A DNA stretch of 17,206 nt from NCBI GenBank assembly GCA_002179805.1, contig NAVB01002364.1, positions 1 to 17,206 of the forward strand, in the 5' to 3' direction. Within the stretch, counting starts at the first letter, position 1, and each line of letters starts with the position of its first letter. A program made the position numbers and the translations under genes. Shown here piece by piece: positions 1-11,014 of the stretch. A model generated the notes under the pieces. The model was not told the DNA's origin and made no database searches. It saw only the letters and a program-made list of their open reading frames with translations. This DNA is from Acanthamoeba lenticulata. Its lineage: Eukaryota > Discosea > Longamoebia > Acanthamoebidae.

Positions 1-2740
<2,740 letters not shown>

Positions 2741-3436
2741 GGCTTAGAAGAGCTTCTTGCGCCGACCACCTCCTGTTTTCCCTTTTTTCTTCTCCTCGCG
2801 CCTTATTTTGCCCACCCTAAACAGCCCTTGCCTCTGTCCTTCTATTTTTTCTGCAAGAAGATGCACCAAAAGCCCAAAACGTCTGTGGGGCGGGAGCAGT
2901 AAAAGGCCCGCAACGAGATTGTGCGGGAAAGACAAAGCTACACGCCTGCGGTACCTGCTCGAGTAGCGGGCCGGTCGAGAAAACACGTGCAAGCTGTTGT
3001 AGTCGCCCAACTCGCTACGCTTCTCTTTCCTTTCCTCTTCTTTTCCTGCCGGCCAAGCGATCCCACGCTATCGCGGCCCAAGTTAGGACGCACCCAAGCA
3101 ATCGGACCGTTTTCGCCGCCATCCACACGAATCGAGCCAATGACGGTGAGTCCAAACATTCCGGTGGCAATTACTGCAGACAAGTGGATGAACCAGCCAC
3201 TTTTCGCCTTTGTTTCCCCGACTTGGGGCTTGCAAGGTGGTCCCAAGAGAGACGACGACGACGGAGAGGTGGGCCCGTTCAGGCCGGGGCTGCAGATAAA
3301 GGGAGCCTTCGAGTTCCTGCTCTCTTTGCTCTTCACCCACACCACCCGCACAAGCACAAAAAGCCACCTCCAGCGCCAGTCGTTGTTCTGCGTCCCAGAC
3401 TCCAAGACAAACCACTCACGCACACACAGCACAACC
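2741..3436. other. Intergenic: DLD 3' region and promoter of the prodomain gene
   Basis: Tandem + strand spacer of about 700 bp. The first 100 bp after the stop are pyrimidine-rich and no AATAAA signal is visible. A TATA-like GATAAA at 3295-3300 lies about 137 bp before the next start codon. It is followed by an A/C-rich stretch (about 3335-3436) that looks like a 5' leader. Open frames of 190-250 codons exist on both strands, but they lack conserved motifs and are best read as chance frames in GC-rich DNA. Confidence 0.5.
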
Positions 3437-4005
3437 ATGAGCGTCGCTATCCCGTCTCGTCTTACCCGCAAGCAGTCGTTCTCGGAGAACATGGGCCCTG
3501 CCCCGGCCAACCATCACCTCACCATCCACATCGTGCTCAAGTTCCAGAACCTGGACTGGCTCGCGAACAAGGTAACCCCAGCCCGTCCTCTTCGTCTGCC
3601 CTTTCTTCTTATTTTTCTTGTTCAATTACGGAGTCAAGAAGAAGAAGAGGGTTCTGACGTCACCACTCTCTCGCACAGTTGAAGGAGGCGAGCGACCCTA
3701 ACAGCCCCAACTACGGCCAGTATGCGACCATGGAGGAAATCAACCGCCTCACGGTAGCCCCTGAAGAGCACATGGAGAGATTGGTGGCGTGGCTCGAGTC
3801 CCACGGCGTAGAAGACATCCACCGCCGCTCGACCGACGTGGTGGTCTCCGTGACCGTAGCCCAGGCGCAAAAGCTCTTCAACGCCAAGCTCAACAAGTTT
3901 GGTATCCCGAACGACGGCGACGGTGCCTTCATGGTCCGCCGGTCTGGCGAGCTGCAGATTCCTGACGAGCTCAAGGACATCGTCGAACTCGTTGTCGGCA
4001 TCTAG
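3437..4005 (+). CDS. Stand-alone sedolisin (S53) activation prodomain protein
   Basis: Two exons, 3437-3571 and 3679-4005, give 153 residues. The intron of 107 nt starts GTAACC and ends CACAG. From about residue 26 the protein matches the pro-kumamolisin activation domain that precedes sedolisin/TPP1-type serine peptidases: HHLTIHIVLKFQNLDWL, then SDPNSPNYGQY, VAPEEHMERLVAWLESHGVE, and VVVSVTVAQAQKLFNAK. It ends with IPDELKDIVELVVGI, where the family normally continues through a linker into the catalytic domain. A stop codon follows at once, and no catalytic-domain sequence (Glu-Asp-Ser with SGTSA motif) follows in the 300 bp downstream. No signal peptide is seen, so a cytosolic location is inferred. 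The start is chosen for its A/C-rich leader context (acaaccATG); the frame stays open upstream, so a longer N-terminus cannot be excluded. It could be an inhibitor, a chaperone-like remnant, or something else. Confidence 0.85.
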
Positions 4006-4300
4006 ACTGCAACTACGCCGTTCTCTGATGAGGCCGATCGTTGTGGTGGAACCGCCACGTTGGCTACCGCAACGGGACACGAAGGAAAAGAGAAAAAAGG
4101 AGGGAGACGACTTGCCGCCGCAAAACCGGCAGAGAGACGGTAAGGGCCGAGAGTGGCTCAGTTTTGGTTGGAGGCGTTCAACCTCACGGCTTACAGTGTA
4201 TGATGATGATGATGTTTTGGTTCAATTAGAAGAGACTTTCTGATATTCAAAAAATCGTGCGACTTCGACCTTTGCGCCAAGTTTTGTGTATTTTGTCGTT
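4006..4300. other. Convergent 3' intergenic region
   Basis: Lies between the ends of the + strand prodomain gene and the - strand G-alpha gene. It contains a short ATG/GAT repeat near 4201-4213. No gene, RNA structure or polyadenylation hexamer is convincing on either strand. Confidence 0.6.
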
Positions 4301-5474
4301 TCAGCCCAGCCCGTGGTAGCGTATGAGCCTAGAGACGAGGATCTCGTTTACAGCATTGAACACCGTTCGAGCGTTGTCAGTGTCCGTCGCGCAGGTCTCG
4401 TGCGTGAAGATTATCTGTCGGTCTGGTGAGGGCGATTTGTTGCACGCCACAAAGCGCTTCTTGATGTAGCTCACGGCCTGGTCGTAGGTTTGATCACCGC
4501 GGTAGTTCTTGAAGCAGACGTTGAGGTTGGTGTGCTGGATCTTTTCCTCGAATATGTCTTTCTTGTTGAGGAAGAGGATGATCGGCGTGTTGATGAACCA
4601 CCGGTTGTTGATCACGTCATTAAACAGAATCAGCGATTCGCGCATGCGATTGGTGGTTTCATCCTCCTCCAGCACGCAGTCGTATTCAGACAAAGAGGCA
4701 ATGAAGATCACTGCCTTCACGTCCTCGAAACAGTAGATCCACTTCTTCCGCTCGCTGCGCTGCCCGCCCACATCGACCATGCGGAAGGAGAGCTTCCCGG
4801 AATCGAACCTCGTCTCGATAAGGCCAGTGGTCTTCTTGCGTAGTCGCAGAACGTCGTCTTCCGAAGGAATGTAGCCCTTGACCGCCACTCGGTCGATGTG
4901 CTCGAAAAAGTAGGCGGTTGAGTCATTGAGCTACACACCCACATCATCAGCAAACTCACATATGGTGTCACACTCATCGACACTGAGTGACCAATAGAAT
5001 GCCACGCACCTGAAACTCGTTGCGTCGAGCGTAGGCGGCCTGCACGGCAGGATCATTCCAAAGGTGCCTGAGGAGTTTTGCAGTGGCGGGGATGAACTCG
5101 AGGTCGCTGGCAAGGTTGATGGAGTCGAGCACGTCAGCCGCTTCTTCGTTGTCCGGGTGCAGCTCTGGTCCCGGCGAGAGCTCGTCAGCCTGGAATCGCC
5201 GTGTTGCCACGATGAGCTTCTTCATGGAGTCCAGGATGTTGCCGTAGACGACTGGCCGCTGGGTCAACCGCTCCTCCATAGTGAAGCCGTTCTTGTGGAT
5301 TATCTTCATCTGCTTGGCGAACGTACTCTTGCCCGACTCACCGGCACCTAGCAGTAGCAATTTGATCTCGTTGGTCCGCTCCTTTCGCTCACTCTCCAGT
5401 TCCATGTCGATGTCCCGCGACATTCTTCTTGCACGCATCTCTTCGTCGCTCAGCTTACTTGTCAGGCAACCCAT
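4301..5474 (-). CDS. Heterotrimeric G-protein alpha subunit
   Basis: GTPase that couples seven-pass receptors to effectors at the plasma membrane. Exons 5474-5010 and 4930-4301 join to 364 residues, normal for the family (350-360). The intron of 79 nt begins GTGCGT. N-terminal MGC gives a myristoylation site (Gly2) and a palmitoylation site (Cys3). P-loop GAGESGKST is at 43-51. Switch I VLRLRKKTTG has the arginine finger at Arg186 and Mg-binding Thr189. Switch II DVGGQRSERKKW has catalytic Gln212. NKKD is at 277-280 and TCAT at 334-337. The helical domain fills residues about 65-180. The C-terminus, RLIRYHGLG, decides receptor choice; it lacks the Cys four from the end, so it should not be a pertussis-toxin substrate. 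All GTPase residues are present, so it should be active. The subclass cannot be assigned with confidence; the helical domain and tail are lineage-specific. Confidence 0.97.
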
Positions 5475-5841
5475 TGGTGAGGAGCACTTCCCCCTTCGTT
5501 TTCTCCTCTCGCCCTCTCTTCTTTCAATGTGTCTCTCTGAGTGCTCCTATCGTAAGGCTACTTCTTTACCTTCACCACCTTGGCCTTCTCCTTCTTCTTC
5601 TTCTTGAGTCGTCGTCTTGTCGTTCCAGGCTCTTGTCTTTCTTCGTGCAAGAGACATGCTTCCTTTCATGTCTACAAAAATTCGGCGGCTATTGATGGCG
5701 GAAGAGAGAAGAAGAGGACGGCCGGAAGTAGAGTATTTGAGCACGCGAGTATCAAGCCACGCGCGACCAAACAACGTAAGACGAACGGAATCAATATCAA
5801 CCTTCCAGTCGCTCACTACGGGGCTTTCGGGCACGCTGGCC
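5475..5841. other. Intergenic: G-alpha promoter/leader and TrmH-like 3' region
   Basis: A 367-bp spacer between two - strand genes. On the - strand it is strongly purine-rich (GAAGAAG runs about 5575-5605). No clear TATA box is seen. Short open frames here are lysine/glutamate-rich through composition alone. No gene is called. Confidence 0.5.
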
Positions 5842-7587
5842 CTACTCGTCTGAGGTGGCGACCTTCTTGACTCCGCCCTGCTGCAGACGCTGGTTGATGC
5901 GCTTGCGGCTCTTGACGACGCCCTTGTTAGCACCCGGGCGCTTGGTCGGGTCGCGCAAGTCGTCCAGCGGTGGTGGCGGATAGTTGATGTAGCGCGCGTA
6001 GCTCTCGCGGTTCTTCTCCACTCCCTTGGCCAGCTTCGTGTACCACTCCACCCGCAGCTGGTGCCGCTCCTCGGGCGTCATGCTCCCTCGCGCCTGCCGT
6101 CGACAACGAGCATGCACAACATGTTTGCAAGCGCACGATGAGACGAAGGTGAACGTGCATGCGCGGTGCGGTTGCAAAGAGTGAGGGCTGGCGCGGACCT
6201 CGGGGCACATGGAAAACAGCCGTTGAATGAGAAGGGCCATGGCGACGCTCAGGTTGAACGAGTCGGTGAAGCCGTACATGGGTAGATAAACCCGCTTGTC
6301 TGCCGCTCGCAGCATCTCCTCGCTCACACCATCGCCTGCAAGGCCCGTCGCACGATCGTGTGAGCGTGTCGACGAGAGGATGAAATGGCAGGTTAGAGAA
6401 GGAGGGGGGGGGGGTGAAGGGACCTTCACGCCCGGCGATGATGGCTACACGCTGCGGCAGCTCCAGAGGGACCGTTCCGTCGAGGCACACTGCTTCGGCG
6501 CACAGGTCCGTCGCCCAGATCTCCCTGCATTGAGTGAGAACGGTAGGGGGGGAGGCGAGCTTGGCGTGAGCGCGATTCGCCTGAATCATCGGCGAGGTAT
6601 GGCTTGAGGAACGAGCCGCACCGGTTGTCGGCTCGCAGGGCCTCGATGCACTCTCGCGTGGAGTTGAATGTGCGGATCGTCAGCCAGTCGTCAGCTTTCT
6701 GGCACGAGGGCAGCCGGTGAGCAACCAGCCCCAAAACGAGGCCTCGAATTCATGAGGGGTGGTAAGGAGTGAGCACACCATGGTGACGTTCCGATTGAGG
6801 CTCTCGTTTTTCTGCCGCTGGTCCGGCGCATTGACCAGCCACACATTCTGCACTCTGCGCGCGGGGGAATGAGGCACGATGGGCGATGGCAGCAGCGGCG
6901 CGCTGGCGGAGAGTGTCACGATGTGTGCCGTACCCAAGGCACTCGGCTGTGCGGAGGATGGCCTGTTGGTTGAGGTTATCGATACACCGCTCCAGCACCA
7001 ACAGAATACGCCCTGTGCGCTGCAAGAGGACTGCCAACGCGAATTTGACCGCAACGTGAGGCGACCATCGCGCTCGCGTGGCCTCCATAGAAGCAAAGAA
7101 GGAAGAAGTACTGTGCTCTGCTCGTCGGAGCCGGCGAGGTGGCTCGACGTCCTCAGGTGGCGGCTCGCTCGAGGGCACGAGCAGCTGGCCCACTAGACGA
7201 AATGAAACACAAACGGGGTAAGCGCGAGACGGCCAGAAGACGAAAGGACGCGCCACACGTGCCAACTGGAGCAGACTTCCGGGTGCTCTTGCCGGTGAAG
7301 ATTCGCCACGCCTTGGTACTCTCCACTAACTTGACAAAGGCACCTCTAGACAAAACGCGCTCTTCAATTGCCTGCCGCCCAACGTGGGCCCTTCAGCGTG
7401 GTGAAGAGATGGCGGAACGCGAAACCAAGCCCTAATGCCGCACCTTGGTTGTGGAGATGTGCAGTTCAGCTCGCACTTTCTGAATGTAGTTGAGGTTGGT
7501 CGAATCGGCCGCTAGAACGCGAACCACATAGCTCACGTCGGTGGTGTCGTCGTTCACCTCCGCGTTCCCCCAATCTTCGCCAGACAT
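5842..7587 (-). CDS. SpoU/TrmH-family RNA 2'-O-ribose methyltransferase
   Basis: Predicted SPOUT-fold enzyme that transfers methyl from S-adenosylmethionine to a ribose 2'-OH in tRNA or rRNA. Exon model: 7587-7444, 7371-7257, 7192-6934, 6854-6779, 6698-6622, 6524-6424, 6335-6199, 6093-5842; 386 residues, in frame throughout. Motif 1 is ILLVLERCIDNLNQQAILRTA, with Asn161 and catalytic-type Arg167, leading into LGVQNVWLVN. Motif 2 is VAIIAGREGDGVSEEM (250-265). Motif 3 is VYLPMYGFTDSFNLSVAMAL (273-292), which contributes to the knotted cofactor site. Between them lie DDWLTIRTFNSTRECIEAL and EIWATDL, typical of TrmH-type enzymes. Motif 2 has GREG where GNEG is usual. Residues 1-130 match nothing I recognise, and the last 80 residues are a basic extension rich in Arg/Lys, a likely RNA contact. 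The exon 2/3 junction uses a weak donor (GTGGCG) and is the least certain. The exact target (for example tRNA Gm18) cannot be told from sequence. Confidence 0.87.
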
Positions 7588-8074
7588 TACGAACCGTGTC
7601 AATTTTATTTATTTTTAATTGTTTCTGGTCGGGTTGTTTTGATTTTCTCGCGTCTCAGGCCAGGCAAACCAAAGTCTATTGAAATTCCACTTTTCCTTAT
7701 CGGCCGTTATGGCAGTGGTGCCGTCAAAGACAGAGCCATTTTCGACGAATTTGTCGAATGAGCGTGCTGTTGTGAGCCAAGGGCCAACGAAGTTTCAGAC
7801 TTTAGGCGTGGTGGAGTGCCGCTGAACTTACGCTTGCTGGCGTGTTGAGCGATGGCTGGGTGCCGTTCTCCGGCGCGGAGACAGCGGAGTCATCATCTCG
7901 GGTGGCCCTTTGCATTCCTTTGTTCTCACTTCATACAAAAACCCGCGCCAACTTCGCGCTGAACGTTCAACACGCACCGTACCAAGGCTCGCTCCAACTA
8001 CAAGTAGGCCTCTCGGCAGCCGCGTCTTATCACTCAAACACAAAGCTTGACTACTCTCCTACTACACTCCCAAG
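7588..8074. promoter_or_regulatory. Divergent promoter region, TrmH-like (-) / small gene (+)
   Basis: A 487-bp spacer between two outward-facing start codons. An A/T-rich block at 7600-7620 (AAATAAATAAAA on the - strand) sits 15-30 bp before the methyltransferase start. This is too close for a normal TATA box unless the leader is almost absent. CATACAAAAA at 7932-7941 is a weak TATA-like candidate for the + strand gene. No other feature is seen. Confidence 0.4.
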
Positions 8075-8275
8075 ATGTCTTCCAGCTCATTGACCCAGCA
8101 CTGCCATGACGTTATCCATACCGAGATGGAGCCCCCAGTACTGAGGCTGCCGACTTGTGACAAGAACCTGCTCTGTCTGGGCACGCAGCTTGCCCACGAG
8201 CACGATCTCGACGAGACCCACCCCACCCAGACCAAGCTGACGTCGCCTCTCCAGCTCGTGCTCATGTTCGACTGA
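8075..8275 (+). CDS. Possible small hypothetical protein (66 aa)
   Basis: Single-exon frame starting at caagATG and ending TGA, with no recognisable domain, signal peptide or membrane segment. Support for a real gene: codon third positions are mostly G or C, as in neighbouring real exons; the start follows an A/C/T-rich leader (about 8030-8074) like those of other genes here; and it lies in an otherwise empty 900-bp gap between two - strand genes. The protein is rich in His, Leu and Thr and slightly acidic, with HEHDLDETHPTQTK near its middle-end. No function is proposed. It could also be the exon of a larger transcript or a chance frame. Confidence 0.5.
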   Translation: MSSSSLTQHCHDVIHTEMEPPVLRLPTCDKNLLCLGTQLAHEHDLDETHPTQTKLTSPLQLVLMFD

Positions 8276-8486
8276 GGTCCTCCTTCTCGAGGCTCCTTCG
8301 GATGAATCGGGCGACTCACTACACGATTCACATCGATGTTGGATTTCCTTCCTTTGCTTTTGTTGGCTACAGCTGCAGCAATGAACTAAGGAGAGAAGGG
8401 AAGTGCTCCCTCTCCCCTCTTTTCCATCGCCCGTGCTGCCTCTTTTTGTTGGTCTCTCGAGTGCCCAGGTGTATTACACTACTTCT
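8276..8486. other. Convergent 3' intergenic region
   Basis: Short spacer between the 66-residue frame and the end of the PX gene. Nothing beyond pyrimidine-rich sequence is visible. Confidence 0.5.
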
Positions 8487-9886
8487 TTACACAAGCTCAG
8501 AAAGGTCGAATGGCAACGAGCCAGAGGCTACGCCCTTATCACCCACTTGAGTCGGCGCGAAGAACCGGAGAAGGGCCACGCGTGCTTTCTGAGCTGACAT
8601 CATCGAGGGCGCTTTGGCGCTCACCGCCTGCACATACTTCTGCAGCTCCCTCTGTGCAGACGCCAGCAGACCATACACGCTATGAATGAGTGCCGTTCAC
8701 TTGCGGACGTCAAAGCAGGTTGGAAAGAGACCTGTCGCTGTTCGACGAACTGGTCCTTGAGGTTGCCTTGCAACTTCTTGCCAGGCAGAGCGTAGGCGAA
8801 GGTGATGGACGCCTTCTTGGCCTGCGCGTTAAACTCGCTGAACTGTTTGTAGCGTCGATACACGGTCCAGTTCATCCCGTTCCACGACACGTCGATCGCG
8901 TACACCTGCGTGCAGGATGGCACGTCAACATAACGCAAATGAAGAGCCACACGAGGACAGGTCGCACGGTGAAGCCTTTGCCGAAATGCTCCTTCTTGTG
9001 GCTCCCCGTCAGCTCAAAGTTGATCTGGTGGCTTCCTGCGGGCAAGGAGGACGGCTGCTGCCGCTGTGGCATCGGTACTGCTGGTCCGTTCTGGGTGGCC
9101 GCCCTGCGCCGCTGCTCCTCCTCGTTGAGCACGCGCAGCTTCTGCTGCGCGATATAAGCTTCCTCCTTTCGCTGATGCTCCTTCTCGCGCTCGCGCTCAA
9201 TTTGCCTCTGCTGTTCGGCTCGGATTGGGTCATCGTCCTCCTCGCGCGCCAACAGAGCATTCACCCCTTGCCCGATCCCCCGCAGGTAGTCCATGGACGT
9301 CTCCTTCAGCACGCCGGTAATCGAGTCCTCGTCCTGCGCAGCCTTGTTTGGCGCCAAGGAGGCGATGTAAGGCGCGGTGGACGGAGCCGCCACAGGCTGG
9401 CCGTGACCAGAAGGTCGGCTTGGCAGAGCAGGCGCCGAGTTCTGTCGTGAACCAACAAGGACCGGCCGGCTCCAATATGAGTCCGCCAGTCAAACTTAAA
9501 AAATTCAATACTGTGGGTCGTACGGGGGGAGGGTAATGGTGGTAGTGCCCGTGACCAGTTGGTGCGGGTGGCCTGCTTTGGCTTTGCGGGGCACCGCCAG
9601 GTCGTGGTGGTAGGACGGGGGCTGCGGCAGCCATGGGCGGGGGAGCTGGGCGCGGCGGAGCAGGACCCGCCGTCATTTGGGGGTGAGGGTACTGGCGCTG
9701 GGCGTACGGCGGAGCAGCGACGGGTTGTGGTGTCGCGTAGGCGGTCGGATAGGGCTGACTTGCTGGTGGCGGGTTCACAGACGTTGCTGGGGCGTAGGCC
9801 GGTCGTGCCGGAATCCGGGGTGGTGGCTGTGCACTCGGCAGCGGTTCTGCCGGTCGGCGAGGCAGCGGAGGAGGCATGGTCTGCAT
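8487..9886 (-). CDS. Proline-rich, coiled-coil PX-domain protein
   Basis: Predicted phosphoinositide-binding endosomal adaptor. Exons 9886-9524, 9441-8968, 8905-8732, 8651-8487 join to 391 residues. Residues 1-145 are very rich in Pro/Ala/Gln/Tyr, with PPLPRRP, PPPRIPARP and VLPPRPGG as possible SH3 or WW ligands. Residues about 185-235 form a charged helix (QRQIEREREKEHQRKEE), a probable coiled coil. The C-terminal part from about 262 is a PX domain. It has INFELTG and VYAIDVSW strands, then RRYKQF (Arg296/Arg297), the ALPGKK loop (318-323) and VEQRQRELQKYV with Arg338. These are the positions that hold phosphatidylinositol 3-phosphate in other PX proteins. The last exon was placed with the acceptor GCACAG at 8652, because this restores the PX helix; an earlier acceptor breaks it. 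Two Met codons (9886 and 9877) could start the protein; the first is used. Confidence 0.86.
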
Positions 9887-10038
9887 TTTGCACTTGGTCT
9901 TCGTCAAAAGACCAAAAGAACGAAGCTCTCGTTAAAAGAAAAGAAATTACAATTAATTAGGCCCAGAAAACGTTATGTTGCGAATATTCTTTTTGTTTGC
10001 CAGCAAAAGAGAAAAGCGCCTGTGCAGAATTTCGCCGA

Positions 10039-10043
10039 CCAAT
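10039..10043 (+). promoter_or_regulatory. CCAAT box of the GST gene
   Basis: CCAAT lies 28 bp before the TATA box and about 90 bp before the start codon. The fixed spacing with the TATA box supports it, but a five-base motif alone is weak evidence. Confidence 0.45.
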
Positions 10044-10071
10044 CATCTGCCCCAAAATCTAGCGTCGCCAA

Positions 10072-10077
10072 TATAAA
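10072..10077 (+). promoter_or_regulatory. TATA box of the GST gene
   Basis: TATAAA stands in a GC-rich setting 53 bp before the ATG at 10130, leaving room for a leader of about 25-30 nt. It is the clearest core promoter element in the window. Confidence 0.75.
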
Positions 10078-10129
10078 TACAGCTTTGCCAAACCGGTACA
10101 TACTCACCTCAACACTTGATCATATAGAT

Positions 10130-10923
10130 ATGTCGCTTACCTCTGTGACTAAGCCTACGCTTTTCTACTCCAACTTCCCTGGATTGGCCGAGGCATCCCG
10201 GCTTCTGCTGGAGGATGCTGGTGTGGAGTACGACTATGTCTCCGTAGACAACTGGTGTGAGGTGAAGCCCAAACTGCAGGCGATCGGTACGCGTACTCCT
10301 TCCTGTCCATCGGTGACGACTTTACCAGACTGAGGTACCCTGCACTTCAGGCAAGGCTCCGTTTGGACAGAAGCCCCTTTACGAGGAGCCGTCAGGCCTG
10401 TCGATCGCCCAGAGCTCTGCGATCCTCCGGCATCTGGCCAGGAAGCATGGGTATTATGGAGACAACAATGACGAAGCTGCGTACATCGACCAGGCTGCTG
10501 AAGGCATCATAGACATCAGGAACCGCTTCGCGCAGGATGTCTTCCGTGCCCCGGAGGAGCAGAAAGCTAAGCTGACGGCGCAGTTCATCAACGAGTACCT
10601 GCCTGTCCAGTTTGACATCTACTCCAAGCTCATCGAGAGGAACGGAAGCGGTTATCTGGCCACCTCCAAGGTTCGTTCTGATCCAGACTGCTTCTGACAT
10701 ACTCTGAACGTGAAGAAGAGGCTAATGCACATCACGCGACCAACAGATCACCTATGCCGATTTTCTCCTGTGGAACACACTGGACTTGATCAACAAATTC
10801 GCTCCGGGCAGCGAGGAGGTGGAGGCCAAGTACTCCACGATCCAGTCCTTCCGTGCTCGCATTGCTGCACGAGACCGAATCAAGGCCTACCACGCCCGTG
10901 ATGTCTATGGAAAGAAGGAGTGA
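10130..10923 (+). CDS. Glutathione S-transferase, sigma-like
   Basis: Cytosolic enzyme that conjugates glutathione to electrophiles. Exons 10130-10286, 10351-10670 and 10747-10923 join to 217 residues, the usual size for the family. The N-terminal thioredoxin fold starts PTLFYSNFPGLAEASRLLLE; Tyr13 is in the position of the catalytic tyrosine. The glutathione-site segment QSSAILRHLARKHG corresponds to the SNAIL/TRFS motif (QS-SAI-R). The all-helical C-terminal domain follows, with ITYADFLLWNTLDL matching the conserved N-capping and hydrophobic-staple region (usually with an invariant Asp). Two introns of 64 and 76 nt start GTACGC and GTTCGT. The TATA and CCAAT boxes suggest regulated expression. 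The sigma/alpha-mu-pi-like subgroup is inferred from the Tyr and SNAIL-type motif; subclass is not certain. Confidence 0.94.
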
Positions 10924-11014
10924 CCAACCCCATACAGTTGACGCGTCCAAACAGTGTGTTGGTATATTTGCGGATAAGCAAAAAAAGAAAAAAAAAGCTG
11001 ATGCAGAGCTGACC
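10924..11014. other. Convergent 3' region with A-rich run
   Basis: Only 91 bp separate the stop codons of the GST (+) and pentaspan (-) genes, so their 3' untranslated regions must be very short or overlap. An A-rich run lies at about 10980-10998. No AATAAA is seen. Confidence 0.7.

Larger units (their letters stand above)
9887..10129. promoter_or_regulatory. Divergent promoter region, PX gene (-) / GST gene (+)
   Basis: A 243-bp spacer between two outward-facing start codons, with A/T-rich patches at about 9940-9965 and 9985-10000. The right half holds the clear core promoter of the GST gene. No equally clear TATA box faces the PX gene. Confidence 0.6.

Noticed and set aside
2938..3510. 190-codon - strand frame opposite the prodomain gene start
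   Set aside because: No recognisable motif, and it overlaps a supported exon in antisense; a chance frame in GC-rich DNA.
2921..3682. 253-codon + strand frame reading into the first exon of the prodomain gene
   Set aside because: Upstream part has no domain, looks like promoter and leader, and it ends inside the intron. Kept only as a possible N-terminal extension.
4025..4060. CTGATGAG resembling a hammerhead ribozyme core
   Set aside because: No GAAA segment after a matching stem II and no closing stems could be found.
5547..5933. Lys/Glu-rich - strand frame before the G-alpha start
   Set aside because: It is a product of a purine-rich leader and runs into the end of the methyltransferase gene in another frame.
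9677..10333. 218-codon + strand frame containing the GST start
   Set aside because: The upstream part is antisense to the proline-rich exon of the PX gene; TATA box and leader place the real start at 10130.
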